From an uncultured Anaerofilum sp. (GTDB lineage Bacteria; Bacillota; Clostridia; Oscillospirales; Ruminococcaceae), in contig CALWZC010000003.1 of assembly GCA_944385935.1 (NCBI GenBank), positions 62,001 to 126,000 of the forward strand: DNA of 64,000 nt. Direction: 5' to 3'. Under the pieces are notes generated by a model, which was given only the letters and a program-made list of their open reading frames with translations, ran no database searches and was not told the DNA's origin. The stretch's first letter is position 1. The number at the start of each line of letters is the position of its first letter. This document shows positions 1 to 8,818 of this stretch, in pieces. A program made the position numbers and the translations under genes.

Positions 1-93
1 CAACATTCCCAAAAGAGGTGGCAGCTTTATCCATCCCACTACTTGCCCCAGCAAAATACCTACCAAAAAAATCAATGCGAAACTAAACAACAT
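1..93 (-). CDS. Cation/proton antiporter, N-terminal fragment (cut by window edge)
   Basis: Only the first 31 codons are inside the window. Reading leftwards from the ATG at 91-93 gives a hydrophobic start with the pattern GILLGQVVGWIKLPPLLGML, typical of the first membrane helix and PPLLG loop of CPA-type Na+/H+ or K+/H+ exchangers. A ribosome site (AGAAGGGG) lies about 12 bases upstream. The rest of the protein is outside, so subfamily and ion cannot be judged. It follows pfkA and its terminator on the same strand, so it probably has its own promoter in the short gap. Confidence 0.6.
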   Translation of the reverse strand, partial: MLFSFALIFLVGILLGQVVGWIKLPPLLGML

Positions 94-121
94 AAAAATA
101 CAACACCCCTTCTATTGATAA

Positions 122-171
122 AAATAAAAAAGCTGACAACTCTACCGTAACACGGTAGAAGTCATCAGCTT
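122..171 (-). terminator. Rho-independent terminator after pfkA
   Basis: On the minus strand an outer stem AAGCTGA/TCAGCTT encloses an inner stem CTACCGT-gtt-ACGGTAG, and the 3' arm runs into TTTTTATTTTTAT. It lies about 80 bases past the pfkA stop and just before the antiporter start. Confidence 0.85.
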
Positions 172-250
172 ATCAAAGCGGTTTCCGATTGAATTCGGTG
201 GGAGAACTTCATTCCCAAAGGCAAAGCCTTACATCAGCAAACAAGCCACA

Positions 251-1222
251 TTAGATAGAAATGGTGCTTGCCACATCAATCATATTGGTATCGATGGTTT
301 TGTGCATGGACAATGCTACATCAATATCATAATCTACAATTTTATCAGCACTTACAGCAACCACACGGTTGTAAATGCCCTTTTCCAACAAAGAAACTGC
401 TTGGAAGCCCATAGCAGAAGCAGTTACACGGTCACGCAGAGAGGGAGAACCACCACGCTGCACGTGGCCCAGAACAGTTGCACGAGAGTCTACACCAGTA
501 CGAGCTTGAATCTCGTTGGCAATGTCTTGTGCATGACCAACACCCTCAGCAACAATAACGATAAAATGACGCTTACCAGTTTTCTGAGTAAAGTTCATAC
601 GGCTGATGATGTCACGCTCCAAGTCATAGGGGCGTTCAGGAATCAAAATGGCCAATGCACCTACAGCAATACCAGTGTTTAAAGCAATATAGCCAGCATT
701 GCGGCCCATTACCTCTACAACACTACAACGGTCGTGGCTCTGGGTAGTATCACGCAGCTTATCAATCATCTCTACTGCGGTGTTCATAGCAGTGTCATAA
801 CCGATGGTGTACTCACTGCAAGCGATATCATTGTCAATGGTTCCGGGAATACCAATGCAGGGAATGCCCAGTGCAGCCAGTGCTCTTGCACCACAGAAAG
901 AGCCGTCACCACCAATAACAACCAGAGCATCAATGCCAAATTCCTTGCACTTTTCTGCACCCTTTTGCTGACCCTCTTTTGTCTTGAACTCCAAGCAACG
1001 AGCTGTATACAGCACAGTACCACCACGGTGGATAATCTCCGAAACACTACGAAGATTCATTTCAAAGATATCACCATTGATTAAGCCATTGTAGCCGTGA
1101 CGAATTCCCATCACTTTAAAGCCCTTGCTAATGGCAGTACGTACAACTGCACGAACAGCCGCATTCATGCCGGGAGCATCGCCACCACTTGTCAATACAC
1201 CGATTGTTTTAATCTCTTTCAT
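251..1222 (-). CDS. pfkA: ATP-dependent 6-phosphofructokinase
   Basis: This is the cytosolic enzyme that phosphorylates fructose 6-phosphate to fructose 1,6-bisphosphate, the committed step of glycolysis. The length of 323 residues is normal for bacterial PfkA. Visible motifs are the ATP loop LTSGGDAPGMN (10-20), GGDGS (104-108; the Gly in this loop marks ATP rather than pyrophosphate use) and the catalytic GTIDND with D130. MGRNAGYIA and the C-terminal GHVQRGG substrate motif are also present. An AGGAGGG ribosome site sits 10 bases before the ATG. It is monocistronic: promoter at 1282-1310 and terminator at 122-171. In many related genomes pfkA lies beside dnaE, but here dnaE is 36 kb away. 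Confidence 0.97.
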   Translation of the reverse strand: MKEIKTIGVLTSGGDAPGMNAAVRAVVRTAISKGFKVMGIRHGYNGLINGDIFEMNLRSVSEIIHRGGTVLYTARCLEFKTKEGQQKGAEKCKEFGIDALVVIGGDGSFCGARALAALGIPCIGIPGTIDNDIACSEYTIGYDTAMNTAVEMIDKLRDTTQSHDRCSVVEVMGRNAGYIALNTGIAVGALAILIPERPYDLERDIISRMNFTQKTGKRHFIVIVAEGVGHAQDIANEIQARTGVDSRATVLGHVQRGGSPSLRDRVTASAMGFQAVSLLEKGIYNRVVAVSADKIVDYDIDVALSMHKTIDTNMIDVASTISI

Positions 1223-1281
1223 AACAAATCTACCCTCCTGAGATATTTACCCTCCTGCTGGATTCTTTCCAGACGCTAACC

Positions 1282-1310
1282 ATTATACACAAACCTTGTT
1301 AAATTTGCAA
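1282..1310 (-). promoter_or_regulatory. pfkA promoter
   Basis: On the minus strand TTGCAA (1305-1310) and TATAAT (1282-1287) are separated by exactly 17 bases, a good sigma-A promoter about 60 bases before the pfkA start codon. Confidence 0.75.
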
Positions 1311-1614
1311 CAACTTCCTTACACAGTTTACAACTTTTTTCTATATGAAATACCTGTTTTTCTTTCTATTCTGATAAAATCAAAGGATATTTGCAAGAAC
1401 ATCGTGGACATCTGTGCACAAGTGGTGTAAAAATTATGTGAAAATTCCCTAAAATAAAGTTCCACATTTTGGAACCTATTCAGAAATTCTTCTGCAAAAA
1501 CAAAAATATTCCCAAAAACATCGAAAATATGATAGATTTTTTTGTAAAATAAAGATAAAGATTAGGAAGATGGGAGGCTTCCTTACACAATAACAAAAGA
1601 AAGGAGCCAAAACC
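1311..1614. other. Intergenic region between divergent pfkA and GH84 gene
   Basis: This is AT-rich sequence between two divergent genes. It contains a small dyad GTTCCA-cattt-TGGAAC at 1459-1475 and a weak plus-strand promoter candidate, TCGAAA (1521-1526) with TAAAAT (1545-1550) at an 18-base gap. The ribosome site AAAGGAG of the downstream gene is at its right end. No gene is visible. Confidence 0.4.
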
Positions 1615-4600
1615 ATGACACAGTATCCTACAAAAAAATCATGGGCTGTAAAAGCAGCCAGTATTGTGTTGTCTATTTTACTTGTGGCTGGAACATTTCC
1701 CAGTGGTGTATGGGCAGAAGATTCTTCCCCTCCACCACCGGAAAGCAGTGAGGAACAGCCAATAGAGCTGCCACAACAATCCCCCATTCCCACTGTGCAG
1801 CCAGAAAATACCCCCACTCCAGAGGAAGGCATACAACCTTCTACACCGGGAGAAATTCCCCCTTTAGATTCAGAAGAGGTGCCTTCCACTGAACCAGAGG
1901 TATTGCCTCTTGAGGAAAACCAAATGGCTGCGCAAGTTCCTGTTGTACCAGATGCAACAACACAATATACAATTTACCCTATTCCTTACCAAATAAGCTA
2001 TGGAGAACAAGCAATCTCTTTGCCCAAAGAAATTGTTGTGACCTTTGGTGAAACGGTAGATTCTGCAACAAAATTCCATTTAAAAGAGGTCTTGCAGCAA
2101 CTTCCAGAGTACACGCTGCAAACCCCAGACCTTTTTGAAAAAAATGACGGCTATCTTCTTTTAGCAAAAGAGAATGGCATTTTTTTGGTTGGCAAAGACA
2201 ACGATGCTCTTTTCTGTGCCATTGCTACTTTGCAACTTGCTTTGGAGCAGTCCCCTAGTCAACTGCGTTTTTGCACCATTGAGGATTATGCTGATGTAAA
2301 ATACCGTGGTGTGGTAGAAGGATACTATGGTATTCCTTGGTCTAATGAAAATATTATTTCCTATATGGAATGGGGCAGCAAATACAAGATGAATACCTTT
2401 ATCTATGCCCCAAAGGATGACCCTTACCACAACAGCAAATGGCGTGAACCCTATCCAGATGCCCAATTACAAACCATGAAAGAGTTAATTGAGGCAGGTG
2501 TTCGTACCAAAGTACGGTTTATTTATGCCATTCATCCCTTTATGTCCAATGGAATTGACAAAGAAAATTTTGACCAAGAACTAAAATATATTACCGATAA
2601 ATTTCAGGTAATGTACGACCTTGGAGTTCGCCAATTTGCGTTGTTGGCAGATGATGCTGTATCGGAAACCGCTTTGCAGGTAAAAACCATCAATGCCTTG
2701 ACAGACTGGCTCAATAGCAAACCGGATACCTACCCTCTGGTATTTTGTCCACAGGCCTATTCTGGTACCCCCACAGACCAACAGTTTAATCCTTTCTGGG
2801 ATGGCACAAGCATTACCATTGGAGGAGTATCCCAGCCTGTTCCCGCCATTGCCCCCGATGTGGAAATTATGCATACTGGTGGTGCTATTATCGGAAATGT
2901 AGAGGATACCGTAGCCCAGACTTTCCAGTCTGTAAGTGGTAGATATCCTTATTTTTGGCTGAACTGGCCTGTAAATGATTACACAGATTCCACTTTGTTT
3001 TTGGGTAAAGCGGAAATGTTGAAAGGAACCCAGCCATATTTAAATGGTTTGGTGTCTAACCCCATGTGCGAAGCACAGCTTTCTAAAATTGGTCTATTTC
3101 AAGTGGCAGATTATAGCTGGAACATTGGAGATTTCCAAGCAGATAGCTCATGGAAAGCCTCCTTTGCCGCAGTAGACCCTGCCGCCGCAGTGCCACTGGC
3201 AGAACTGGCAAAGCATATGTCCTACCCCAGAGATGGCGTTTACCATACCACTGGATTGGCATGGGAAGAATCCGAAGAGCTTGCCCCCTTGATTGAAGCA
3301 CTGAAACAGCAAGTAAATGCCGGACAGGATGCTTCCAAGGAGATAGATGCTCTCAAAGGAAAACTACAGGAAATTTTAGATGCTTCCAATCAGCTTATGG
3401 CACTATCACAAAACGCCGCTCTAAAAGAGGAGTATGCACCTTACAAAACATCTTTGGATGCTACATTACAAGCCTGTTTAGCTGGGCTTTCCTCTATAGA
3501 GTATCTAGCCAATGGCGATTATGACCAAGCGTGGGGACAGTATAGCAAAATTTCCAGCTATATCGAGACTTCTAACTCTGTAACAAAACCCGGACTAAAG
3601 CCCGGCGGCTACACCGATTTGGAAGTAAAGCCCGGCACAAAACGACTTCGCCCCCTTGCTTTGTGGTTGCAAGAGCAAGCAGGTGAGCAAATTAACGAAG
3701 TAATGGGCTTCGGTAGCAAGGTATCTCCTTACTTCTCCTTCTCCTCTCTTGAGGCTTCCAAGTCCCAAGCACAGGACTACCTTGACGGGGATGATACAAC
3801 CTTCATGAGTTTGGAGGGTGCGGGCAAAGAGCAAAAAAAAGATGATTATTTTGGTGTTGACCTTGGAAAAACAGAATTTGTGCAATCTGTTCGCATTTTG
3901 CAAGGTTCCAATGAAAGTGACAAAAATATCTTCCACTTTGCTATTTTGGAAATTAGTACAGATGGAGAAAACTGGACAACTGTAAAGGATTTTTCTTCTG
4001 GTGGAGGTGCCCCCCATCTCATCGAATCGGATGTGCAGGCAGATGCTCGTTATATCCGGCTGAGGCTAACACAACAAGGATTTGATGGTAAACCCGATTA
4101 TTGGCTACATGTTCGGGAGTTTGACGTACAACGGGAAAATGGTGCAACACTGTTCACCAACTTACCGGAAGCAGATAGCCTACAATTGGAAAAGAGCCAA
4201 AACCAGCTTATTCTTACTGCAAACAAAACTGCTTTGCAGGCGGGTCAATACATTGGTGTTGATTTTGGAAAAGTGCAAAGTATTTCTTTGGCAGAATGGA
4301 GCACGAAATTGCCACAAGGAGCACAGCTTCAATATTCCGCCAGTGGACAAAGTTGGCTGCCTGTTGCGGATTCTTTTGTTGAACAATCTAGCATCCTTGC
4401 CAGATACGTGCGTATAAAGAATACCAACACAGAGAATGTGAATGTTTCGGGCAATTTAAAAGCACAATGGCAATCTATTCAAACACCCGATGTTCAGTGT
4501 TCTCAAAACTTCCTTTTAGGCACAGCAAATAATGCCACTACGGTAGATAATCCTTCACAACTTCTCTTCCAAATGGATGGATTAACCGAAGGAACTCATA

Positions 4601-6369
4601 CTCTGGTTCTTGCCACTCATCCACACAACCAATCACAAAAAATATCTCTGGATAAATTGGTTGTTGATGGAAAAGATGTAAATCTCACCCTATCTGACAC
4701 AGAAGGGCTTGTTTTGAAGGCTGACTCTGCTGCACATAGCTGGATGACCTATTCTCCCAAGGCTGGCTGGTTGAATAATGATGAAATTTACCTCACAGAT
4801 TCCACTGGTACACTGACATATACCTTTACTGGAACTAACATTGCTTTGTATGGGGCCAAAGGTCCTGATATGGCAGATTTTGCTGTATATGTAGACGGTG
4901 GTTATGCCTGTGAAAACAGTAAAAATGCTTTGTTTGACTCCAATGACCAAACCCTTGCTAAATTCCACGGTGATTTTGTAACAGTGGATTTGGGACAACT
5001 GGTTGATGTGGAAAAATTGCGCCTAAAAGTTGGAGAAAACCTTTATACAGAGCAACCTTCTCTAGTTCCGGGCAGCGGAAAAATCCAACTATCCGTAGAT
5101 GGTCAACAATGGAATGACATTCATTCCTTCCGCATTGTAGATAATAGCGTTGGTGGAGAAGGTTTCACCTTGCATCAAGCTCCCTTCTATTACCTTGATA
5201 TTGCTTTAGATTCTCCACAAAAAGCGCAGTTTGTAAGAATCCAACTGGATGAAGTCACAGATTTTGCTTTCAATGAAATGGTGGTCAATGACGGAAATTT
5301 GATGCAACAGATGGATTGGGCATCGTCCTCCTCGGCAGCACAAAGCCCTGAAAATCCTCTTGCGTATATGACAGACAGTGACCTGTCCACTGGTTTCCAA
5401 GTGGTTTCCACACAGGAATCCACCATTGAAATGCAGTTGACAAATGCACAGAACATTTCGGCATTGACTATTATACAGGATTCTTCTTCCATTTCTCATG
5501 CTGTTGTACAGCTTTTTGCAAAAGGTGAATGGATTGATATCGAACATTTGGACAACTCTATCAATCAAATTGATACCACTCCCTATTCTCAGTTGGAAAA
5601 AGTTCGATTGGTCATTCCCGCAGGTGCAAACTGCAAAATACTAGAGATTGTAGCAAAAGAGAATCCTTCGCCTGTGCCTGTAACAGTGCACCCAGTTTCT
5701 TTTTTGGTAGACAATCAGGTTATTTTTGAAATGTTGGTGCCTGAGGGAGATACCACCTATCTACCCAATGCTCCTCAGAAAGATGGCTTTGAATTTGTAG
5801 GATGGTTTGCACAAGAAAAGGAATTTACTTCTGAAACAGCAGTTGGAGAAGCTTTACGAGTGGGGGCAACATACACAGAAAAGATTGTGCCTACGCAATC
5901 TCCTAGCCCCACACCAAGCCCCTCCCCCACGGTGGTGCCCACTCCAACTCCTATCCCAGTTCTGCCAACTGCAACACCGTCACCCACAGCTGCTCCTACA
6001 CCCACGGCAACACCATCACTCCAACCGATTCCAGCTCCTACGGCTGCTCCACCTGCCCCTGTAACACCTCCACCGCAGGCATTAGGCGGAAATTCTACCA
6101 CAAAACCAACAAAAAAACCTTCTGTTTCCTCTGAAACAACAGAAAATTCTGAAGTTAAAACAGAAGCAACTCCTACACCCAAACCCACCGCAACCACCGC
6201 CCCTGAACCCACCACAAGCCTAACAACAAAACCTGAATCCACATCCCAAAGCACTGTGGATTCTTCACAAAATGGCATTTCTTCTTTGGGCATTGTTGCA
6301 ATATGTGTAGTTGTGATTGCTGGTGCAGTAGGAATTTTTGCTTTTGTTAAGACAAAGGGGAAACAGTAA
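1615..6369 (+). CDS. Secreted GH84 beta-N-acetylglucosaminidase with sugar-binding modules and C-terminal membrane anchor
   Basis: This 1,584-residue surface enzyme probably removes N-acetylglucosamine from mucins or glycosaminoglycans. A signal peptide (about 1-35) is followed by an acidic Pro-rich spacer and the GH20b-like domain usual before GH84 (about 125-225). The GH84 barrel starts at GVVEGYYGIPW (about 230); LLADDA carries the catalytic Asp pair D346-D347. Next come a helical domain and two or more F5/8 type C (CBM32-like) modules, about 690-1,340. An InlB/Listeria-Bacteroides-type repeat (about 1,360-1,425, ending in FVGWF...) leads to a Pro/Thr/Ser linker rich in PTPSP/PTATP. A hydrophobic helix near 1,556-1,578 and a KTKGKQ tail act as membrane anchor; no LPXTG is seen. 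AAAGGAG precedes the ATG. The family resembles clostridial NagH/NagJ hyaluronidase-type toxins, but a commensal glycan role is equally likely. Confidence 0.9.
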   Translation: MTQYPTKKSWAVKAASIVLSILLVAGTFPSGVWAEDSSPPPPESSEEQPIELPQQSPIPTVQPENTPTPEEGIQPSTPGEIPPLDSEEVPSTEPEVLPLEENQMAAQVPVVPDATTQYTIYPIPYQISYGEQAISLPKEIVVTFGETVDSATKFHLKEVLQQLPEYTLQTPDLFEKNDGYLLLAKENGIFLVGKDNDALFCAIATLQLALEQSPSQLRFCTIEDYADVKYRGVVEGYYGIPWSNENIISYMEWGSKYKMNTFIYAPKDDPYHNSKWREPYPDAQLQTMKELIEAGVRTKVRFIYAIHPFMSNGIDKENFDQELKYITDKFQVMYDLGVRQFALLADDAVSETALQVKTINALTDWLNSKPDTYPLVFCPQAYSGTPTDQQFNPFWDGTSITIGGVSQPVPAIAPDVEIMHTGGAIIGNVEDTVAQTFQSVSGRYPYFWLNWPVNDYTDSTLFLGKAEMLKGTQPYLNGLVSNPMCEAQLSKIGLFQVADYSWNIGDFQADSSWKASFAAVDPAAAVPLAELAKHMSYPRDGVYHTTGLAWEESEELAPLIEALKQQVNAGQDASKEIDALKGKLQEILDASNQLMALSQNAALKEEYAPYKTSLDATLQACLAGLSSIEYLANGDYDQAWGQYSKISSYIETSNSVTKPGLKPGGYTDLEVKPGTKRLRPLALWLQEQAGEQINEVMGFGSKVSPYFSFSSLEASKSQAQDYLDGDDTTFMSLEGAGKEQKKDDYFGVDLGKTEFVQSVRILQGSNESDKNIFHFAILEISTDGENWTTVKDFSSGGGAPHLIESDVQADARYIRLRLTQQGFDGKPDYWLHVREFDVQRENGATLFTNLPEADSLQLEKSQNQLILTANKTALQAGQYIGVDFGKVQSISLAEWSTKLPQGAQLQYSASGQSWLPVADSFVEQSSILARYVRIKNTNTENVNVSGNLKAQWQSIQTPDVQCSQNFLLGTANNATTVDNPSQLLFQMDGLTEGTHTLVLATHPHNQSQKISLDKLVVDGKDVNLTLSDTEGLVLKADSAAHSWMTYSPKAGWLNNDEIYLTDSTGTLTYTFTGTNIALYGAKGPDMADFAVYVDGGYACENSKNALFDSNDQTLAKFHGDFVTVDLGQLVDVEKLRLKVGENLYTEQPSLVPGSGKIQLSVDGQQWNDIHSFRIVDNSVGGEGFTLHQAPFYYLDIALDSPQKAQFVRIQLDEVTDFAFNEMVVNDGNLMQQMDWASSSSAAQSPENPLAYMTDSDLSTGFQVVSTQESTIEMQLTNAQNISALTIIQDSSSISHAVVQLFAKGEWIDIEHLDNSINQIDTTPYSQLEKVRLVIPAGANCKILEIVAKENPSPVPVTVHPVSFLVDNQVIFEMLVPEGDTTYLPNAPQKDGFEFVGWFAQEKEFTSETAVGEALRVGATYTEKIVPTQSPSPTPSPSPTVVPTPTPIPVLPTATPSPTAAPTPTATPSLQPIPAPTAAPPAPVTPPPQALGGNSTTKPTKKPSVSSETTENSEVKTEATPTPKPTATTAPEPTTSLTTKPESTSQSTVDSSQNGISSLGIVAICVVVIAGAVGIFAFVKTKGKQ

Positions 6370-6384
6370 ATAGAATTTTATAAG

Positions 6385-6440
6385 CAATGCTGCCCTTATG
6401 AAGCATTTACTTTCACAAGGGCAGCATTGTTGTATTTTAG
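6385..6440 (+). terminator. Terminator after GH84 gene
   Basis: A perfect 13-bp stem (left arm 6385-6397 ending TGCCCTT, right arm 6417-6429 starting AAGGGCA) is followed by TTGTATTTTAG. The loop is 19 bases, longer than usual. It separates the plus-strand enzyme from the convergent minus-strand operon. Confidence 0.75.
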
Positions 6441-6447
6441 TTTATAA

Positions 6448-6819
6448 TTATTCTATAGTTTTTACGCCAACTGCAAAGTATATAATATGGAATAGCCAAA
6501 CACATCCCAAAACAATTCTTCCTATGGGTACCTGCCCCATCATAGCAAAACCAATTGCCATCAAAAAAGTGACCGTAACCATGATACGAATTTTTGTAGA
6601 GCGTGTCATGCCCTTTCCCTTTACATAGCTTTCCAGATTGTTTTTATACAACTTTGTGTGAATAAACCAGTTATGCAACTTTTCAGAACTTTTTGCAAAA
6701 CAAACTGTGGCTAAAAGCAAAAAGGGAAAGGCAGGCAGCAAAGGAAGAACTGCACCAATGGCTCCCATTACAAGACTTAAACAACCCAACACCATATATA
6801 ATAGTTTCTTTAGCTTCAT
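6448..6819 (-). CDS. DUF454 (YbaN-family) inner-membrane protein
   Basis: This small membrane protein of about 123 residues is the last gene of the ABC-transporter operon. It has an N-terminal hydrophobic hairpin (MGAIGAVLPLLPAFPFLLLA), a central soluble part with FAKSSEKLHNWFIHTKLYKNNL, and two C-terminal helices. The LPLLP..PFLLLA..CFA.SS...H.W pattern is the DUF454/YbaN signature, whose function is unknown. The start is taken as the ATG at 6819 because it overlaps the upstream stop in ATGA and sits 8 bases after GGAG. An in-frame TTG two codons earlier is less likely. Its place in the operon suggests a role with the transporter or the YgbA protein, which is inference only. Confidence 0.85.
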   Translation of the reverse strand: MKLKKLLYMVLGCLSLVMGAIGAVLPLLPAFPFLLLATVCFAKSSEKLHNWFIHTKLYKNNLESYVKGKGMTRSTKIRIMVTVTFLMAIGFAMMGQVPIGRIVLGCVWLFHIIYFAVGVKTIE

Positions 6820-7160
6820 TTGCAATTCTCCAATCTCTTCTTTTCTTTGTGTGTTTCAATTCCGTGACGAATTACCATAACGGGATGCCTTAACAACATC
6901 CTTGGCCCAGAAAACCTCATGACTTGCCTAATTTTTTCTCGCATTTCCGGCTTATAACAATGTACCTTACAGTTAGAGCAGAAAGTTTTGTTTTCCATAA
7001 AAGGGCAATGTTCACTTCTATTGCGGGCATAGGTATCCAGTTGAGCGCATTGGTCACACAACCCCTGTTTTGTATGATGCTTTTTTCTGCAATAATAGCG
7101 AATCATTTGGGAAACTAACAGCTTTTCTTGTTCCCGTTTTTGCTGTGTGGTTTGTTTCAT
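6816..7160 (-). CDS. YgbA-family (nitrous oxide-stimulated promoter) Cys-rich protein
   Basis: This soluble protein of about 114 residues matches the YgbA_NO family. It has paired cysteines in YYCRKKHH, GLCDQCAQLDTYARNRSEHCPF and CSNCKVHCYKPEMREKIRQVMRFSGPRML, ending in a basic helix. Known relatives are often under NsrR or FNR control and are tied to nitric-oxide or anaerobic responses; the cysteines could bind metal. The likely start is the ATG at 7160, which overlaps the preceding stop as TGATG 8 bases after GGGAGG. A GTG two codons earlier is too close to that site. It is coupled on both sides, so it is co-translated with the CydDC-like transporter and the DUF454 gene. Confidence 0.85.
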   Translation of the reverse strand: MKQTTQQKREQEKLLVSQMIRYYCRKKHHTKQGLCDQCAQLDTYARNRSEHCPFMENKTFCSNCKVHCYKPEMREKIRQVMRFSGPRMLLRHPVMVIRHGIETHKEKKRLENCK

Positions 7161-8818
7161 CAGCACAACCTCCCATGCTCTACAGAATACTCTCTGTCTA
7201 CAATGCGCATGGTAGATTGACGGTGTGAAATCAGCACAACCGTCTTGGTATCTTTCTCTTCTTTAAGAGATTTTAAAATAACCGCCTCATTCAAACTGTC
7301 CAAATTGCTGGTAGGCTCATCCAGTAACATAAAATCTGCTTGATGCAAAAATGCTCGTGCCAAGCCCAAACGCTGACATTCTCCCCCTGAAAGAGTATCT
7401 CCCAGCTCTCCCACAGATGTATCATATTGTTTGGGGAGCTGCATAATAAAATCATGAATGGATGCCTTTTTGCAGGCTTCTTCTATTTCTTGTTGGCTTG
7501 CCTTTAAATTGGCAATAAGCAGATTATTTCGGATGGTATCCTGAAAGAGATGTGTTTCTTGGGTGACAAGGCTTTCCATCTGCCGCAAATTGCTGGTATT
7601 GATTTCGTTGATATTTGTACCAGAAATAGACACTTTGCCCTGTTGTACCTGCCAAAAACGCATTAACAACTTTAACAGTGTAGATTTTCCGCTGCCACTT
7701 TTTCCTACAATACCTACAATTTCCCCATGTGGAATTTCAACAGAGATATTGTCCAGAATCTTTTGGTCTTGATAGGCAAAGGTAACATTGTCCACGGCTG
7801 CACCCTGAAAAGCAATCTCCTTTTTTCCGCTAATTTCTTCTGTCACAGGAGATTCTTGCAGAATATCCAACACACGATTTCCAGCAGCAAAGGTACTCTG
7901 CAAGGTACTTCCTAAATTTGCCAAGGCTACACAAGGGCCAAAGGAACTCATCAAGGCAATGGTTGCCAGCAATGCAGCAGAAAAATCAATCCGATTTTGT
8001 AAACAGAGCCAACCAGACGCAAACAACATTGCTACATCAAACAATAAAATTACAGTGTTTGTAATGGCTTGGTTGCGGCCTGTCATCTGTTTCATTCGTT
8101 TTTCATCTACAGACAGTGCCTCTGTTCTTTGGTTCATTTCTTGCAACCGCTGGTTTCCGTTGCCATATTGCAAAATTTCTTCTAAGCCTCGCAAGCTATC
8201 CAACACAAAAGCAGACAACTCCCCTGCTTGCGTGCGAAATCGCAGACCGTCCTCTCCGCTTTGTTTGGAAATAAACAAAGGGATGGCAACGCCTACACAG
8301 ATATAGGCAACCAGTGCCAACACACCCAACAAAGGGTGAAAACTTCCAATAAAAATGCTAAGAATAAGAGAGAATAAAAAAGCGATAGCAATGGGCGAAA
8401 TGGTATGTGCATAGAACACTTCCAACAATTCAATATCCGAGGTAATGATAGAAATGAGATTGCCTTTATCCTTTCCCTCTAATTTTGCAGGGCAAAGGCG
8501 ACGCAAGGCATAAAACACCTTTTGTCGCAATAATGCCAATAGCTTAAAGGCAATGTAATGGTTGCAGGCTTGTTCTCCATATCGCAACACACCACGAACA
8601 AGGGCAAAGAGAATAGCAAAGCCAAAAATCCACCCCAGTGAAATACCTATTTCCACGCCTAAAATAGAAGAAATTGCATATCCCCCCAAAATGGTAATAA
8701 AGGAAGCTGCCAGATGCCCCAGCAATCCCAAGCCAATGGCCAACAACATAAAACCGGTTAAGGGTTTCACTAAGCCAATCAACTGGGCCATAACCTGAAA
8801 TCCAGTTCGCTTTTTCAT
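7160..8818 (-). CDS. ABC transporter half, fused permease/ATPase (CydC-like)
   Basis: This is the second half of a heterodimeric exporter, about 552 residues. An N-terminal six-helix ABC transmembrane domain (about 1-310) precedes an ATPase domain with Walker A GKSGSGKST, signature LSGGECQRLGLARAF and Walker B FMLLDEPTSNLD. The start is the ATG at 8818, which overlaps the stop of the upstream partner (ATGA) and has GGAGG 8 bases before it. In-frame upstream codons belong to the partner gene. CydDC in enterobacteria exports cysteine and glutathione for cytochrome bd assembly. No bd oxidase genes are in the window, so a thiol or peptide substrate is only suggested by similarity. Confidence 0.85.
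   Translation of the reverse strand: MKKRTGFQVMAQLIGLVKPLTGFMLLAIGLGLLGHLAASFITILGGYAISSILGVEIGISLGWIFGFAILFALVRGVLRYGEQACNHYIAFKLLALLRQKVFYALRRLCPAKLEGKDKGNLISIITSDIELLEVFYAHTISPIAIAFLFSLILSIFIGSFHPLLGVLALVAYICVGVAIPLFISKQSGEDGLRFRTQAGELSAFVLDSLRGLEEILQYGNGNQRLQEMNQRTEALSVDEKRMKQMTGRNQAITNTVILLFDVAMLFASGWLCLQNRIDFSAALLATIALMSSFGPCVALANLGSTLQSTFAAGNRVLDILQESPVTEEISGKKEIAFQGAAVDNVTFAYQDQKILDNISVEIPHGEIVGIVGKSGSGKSTLLKLLMRFWQVQQGKVSISGTNINEINTSNLRQMESLVTQETHLFQDTIRNNLLIANLKASQQEIEEACKKASIHDFIMQLPKQYDTSVGELGDTLSGGECQRLGLARAFLHQADFMLLDEPTSNLDSLNEAVILKSLKEEKDTKTVVLISHRQSTMRIVDREYSVEHGRLC

Noticed and set aside
5775-6293. 172-codon minus-strand frame rich in Gly and Val opposite the GH84 linker
   Set aside because: It is the antisense of Pro/Thr-rich repeats, which opens long frames by composition. 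No ribosome site or family similarity is seen.
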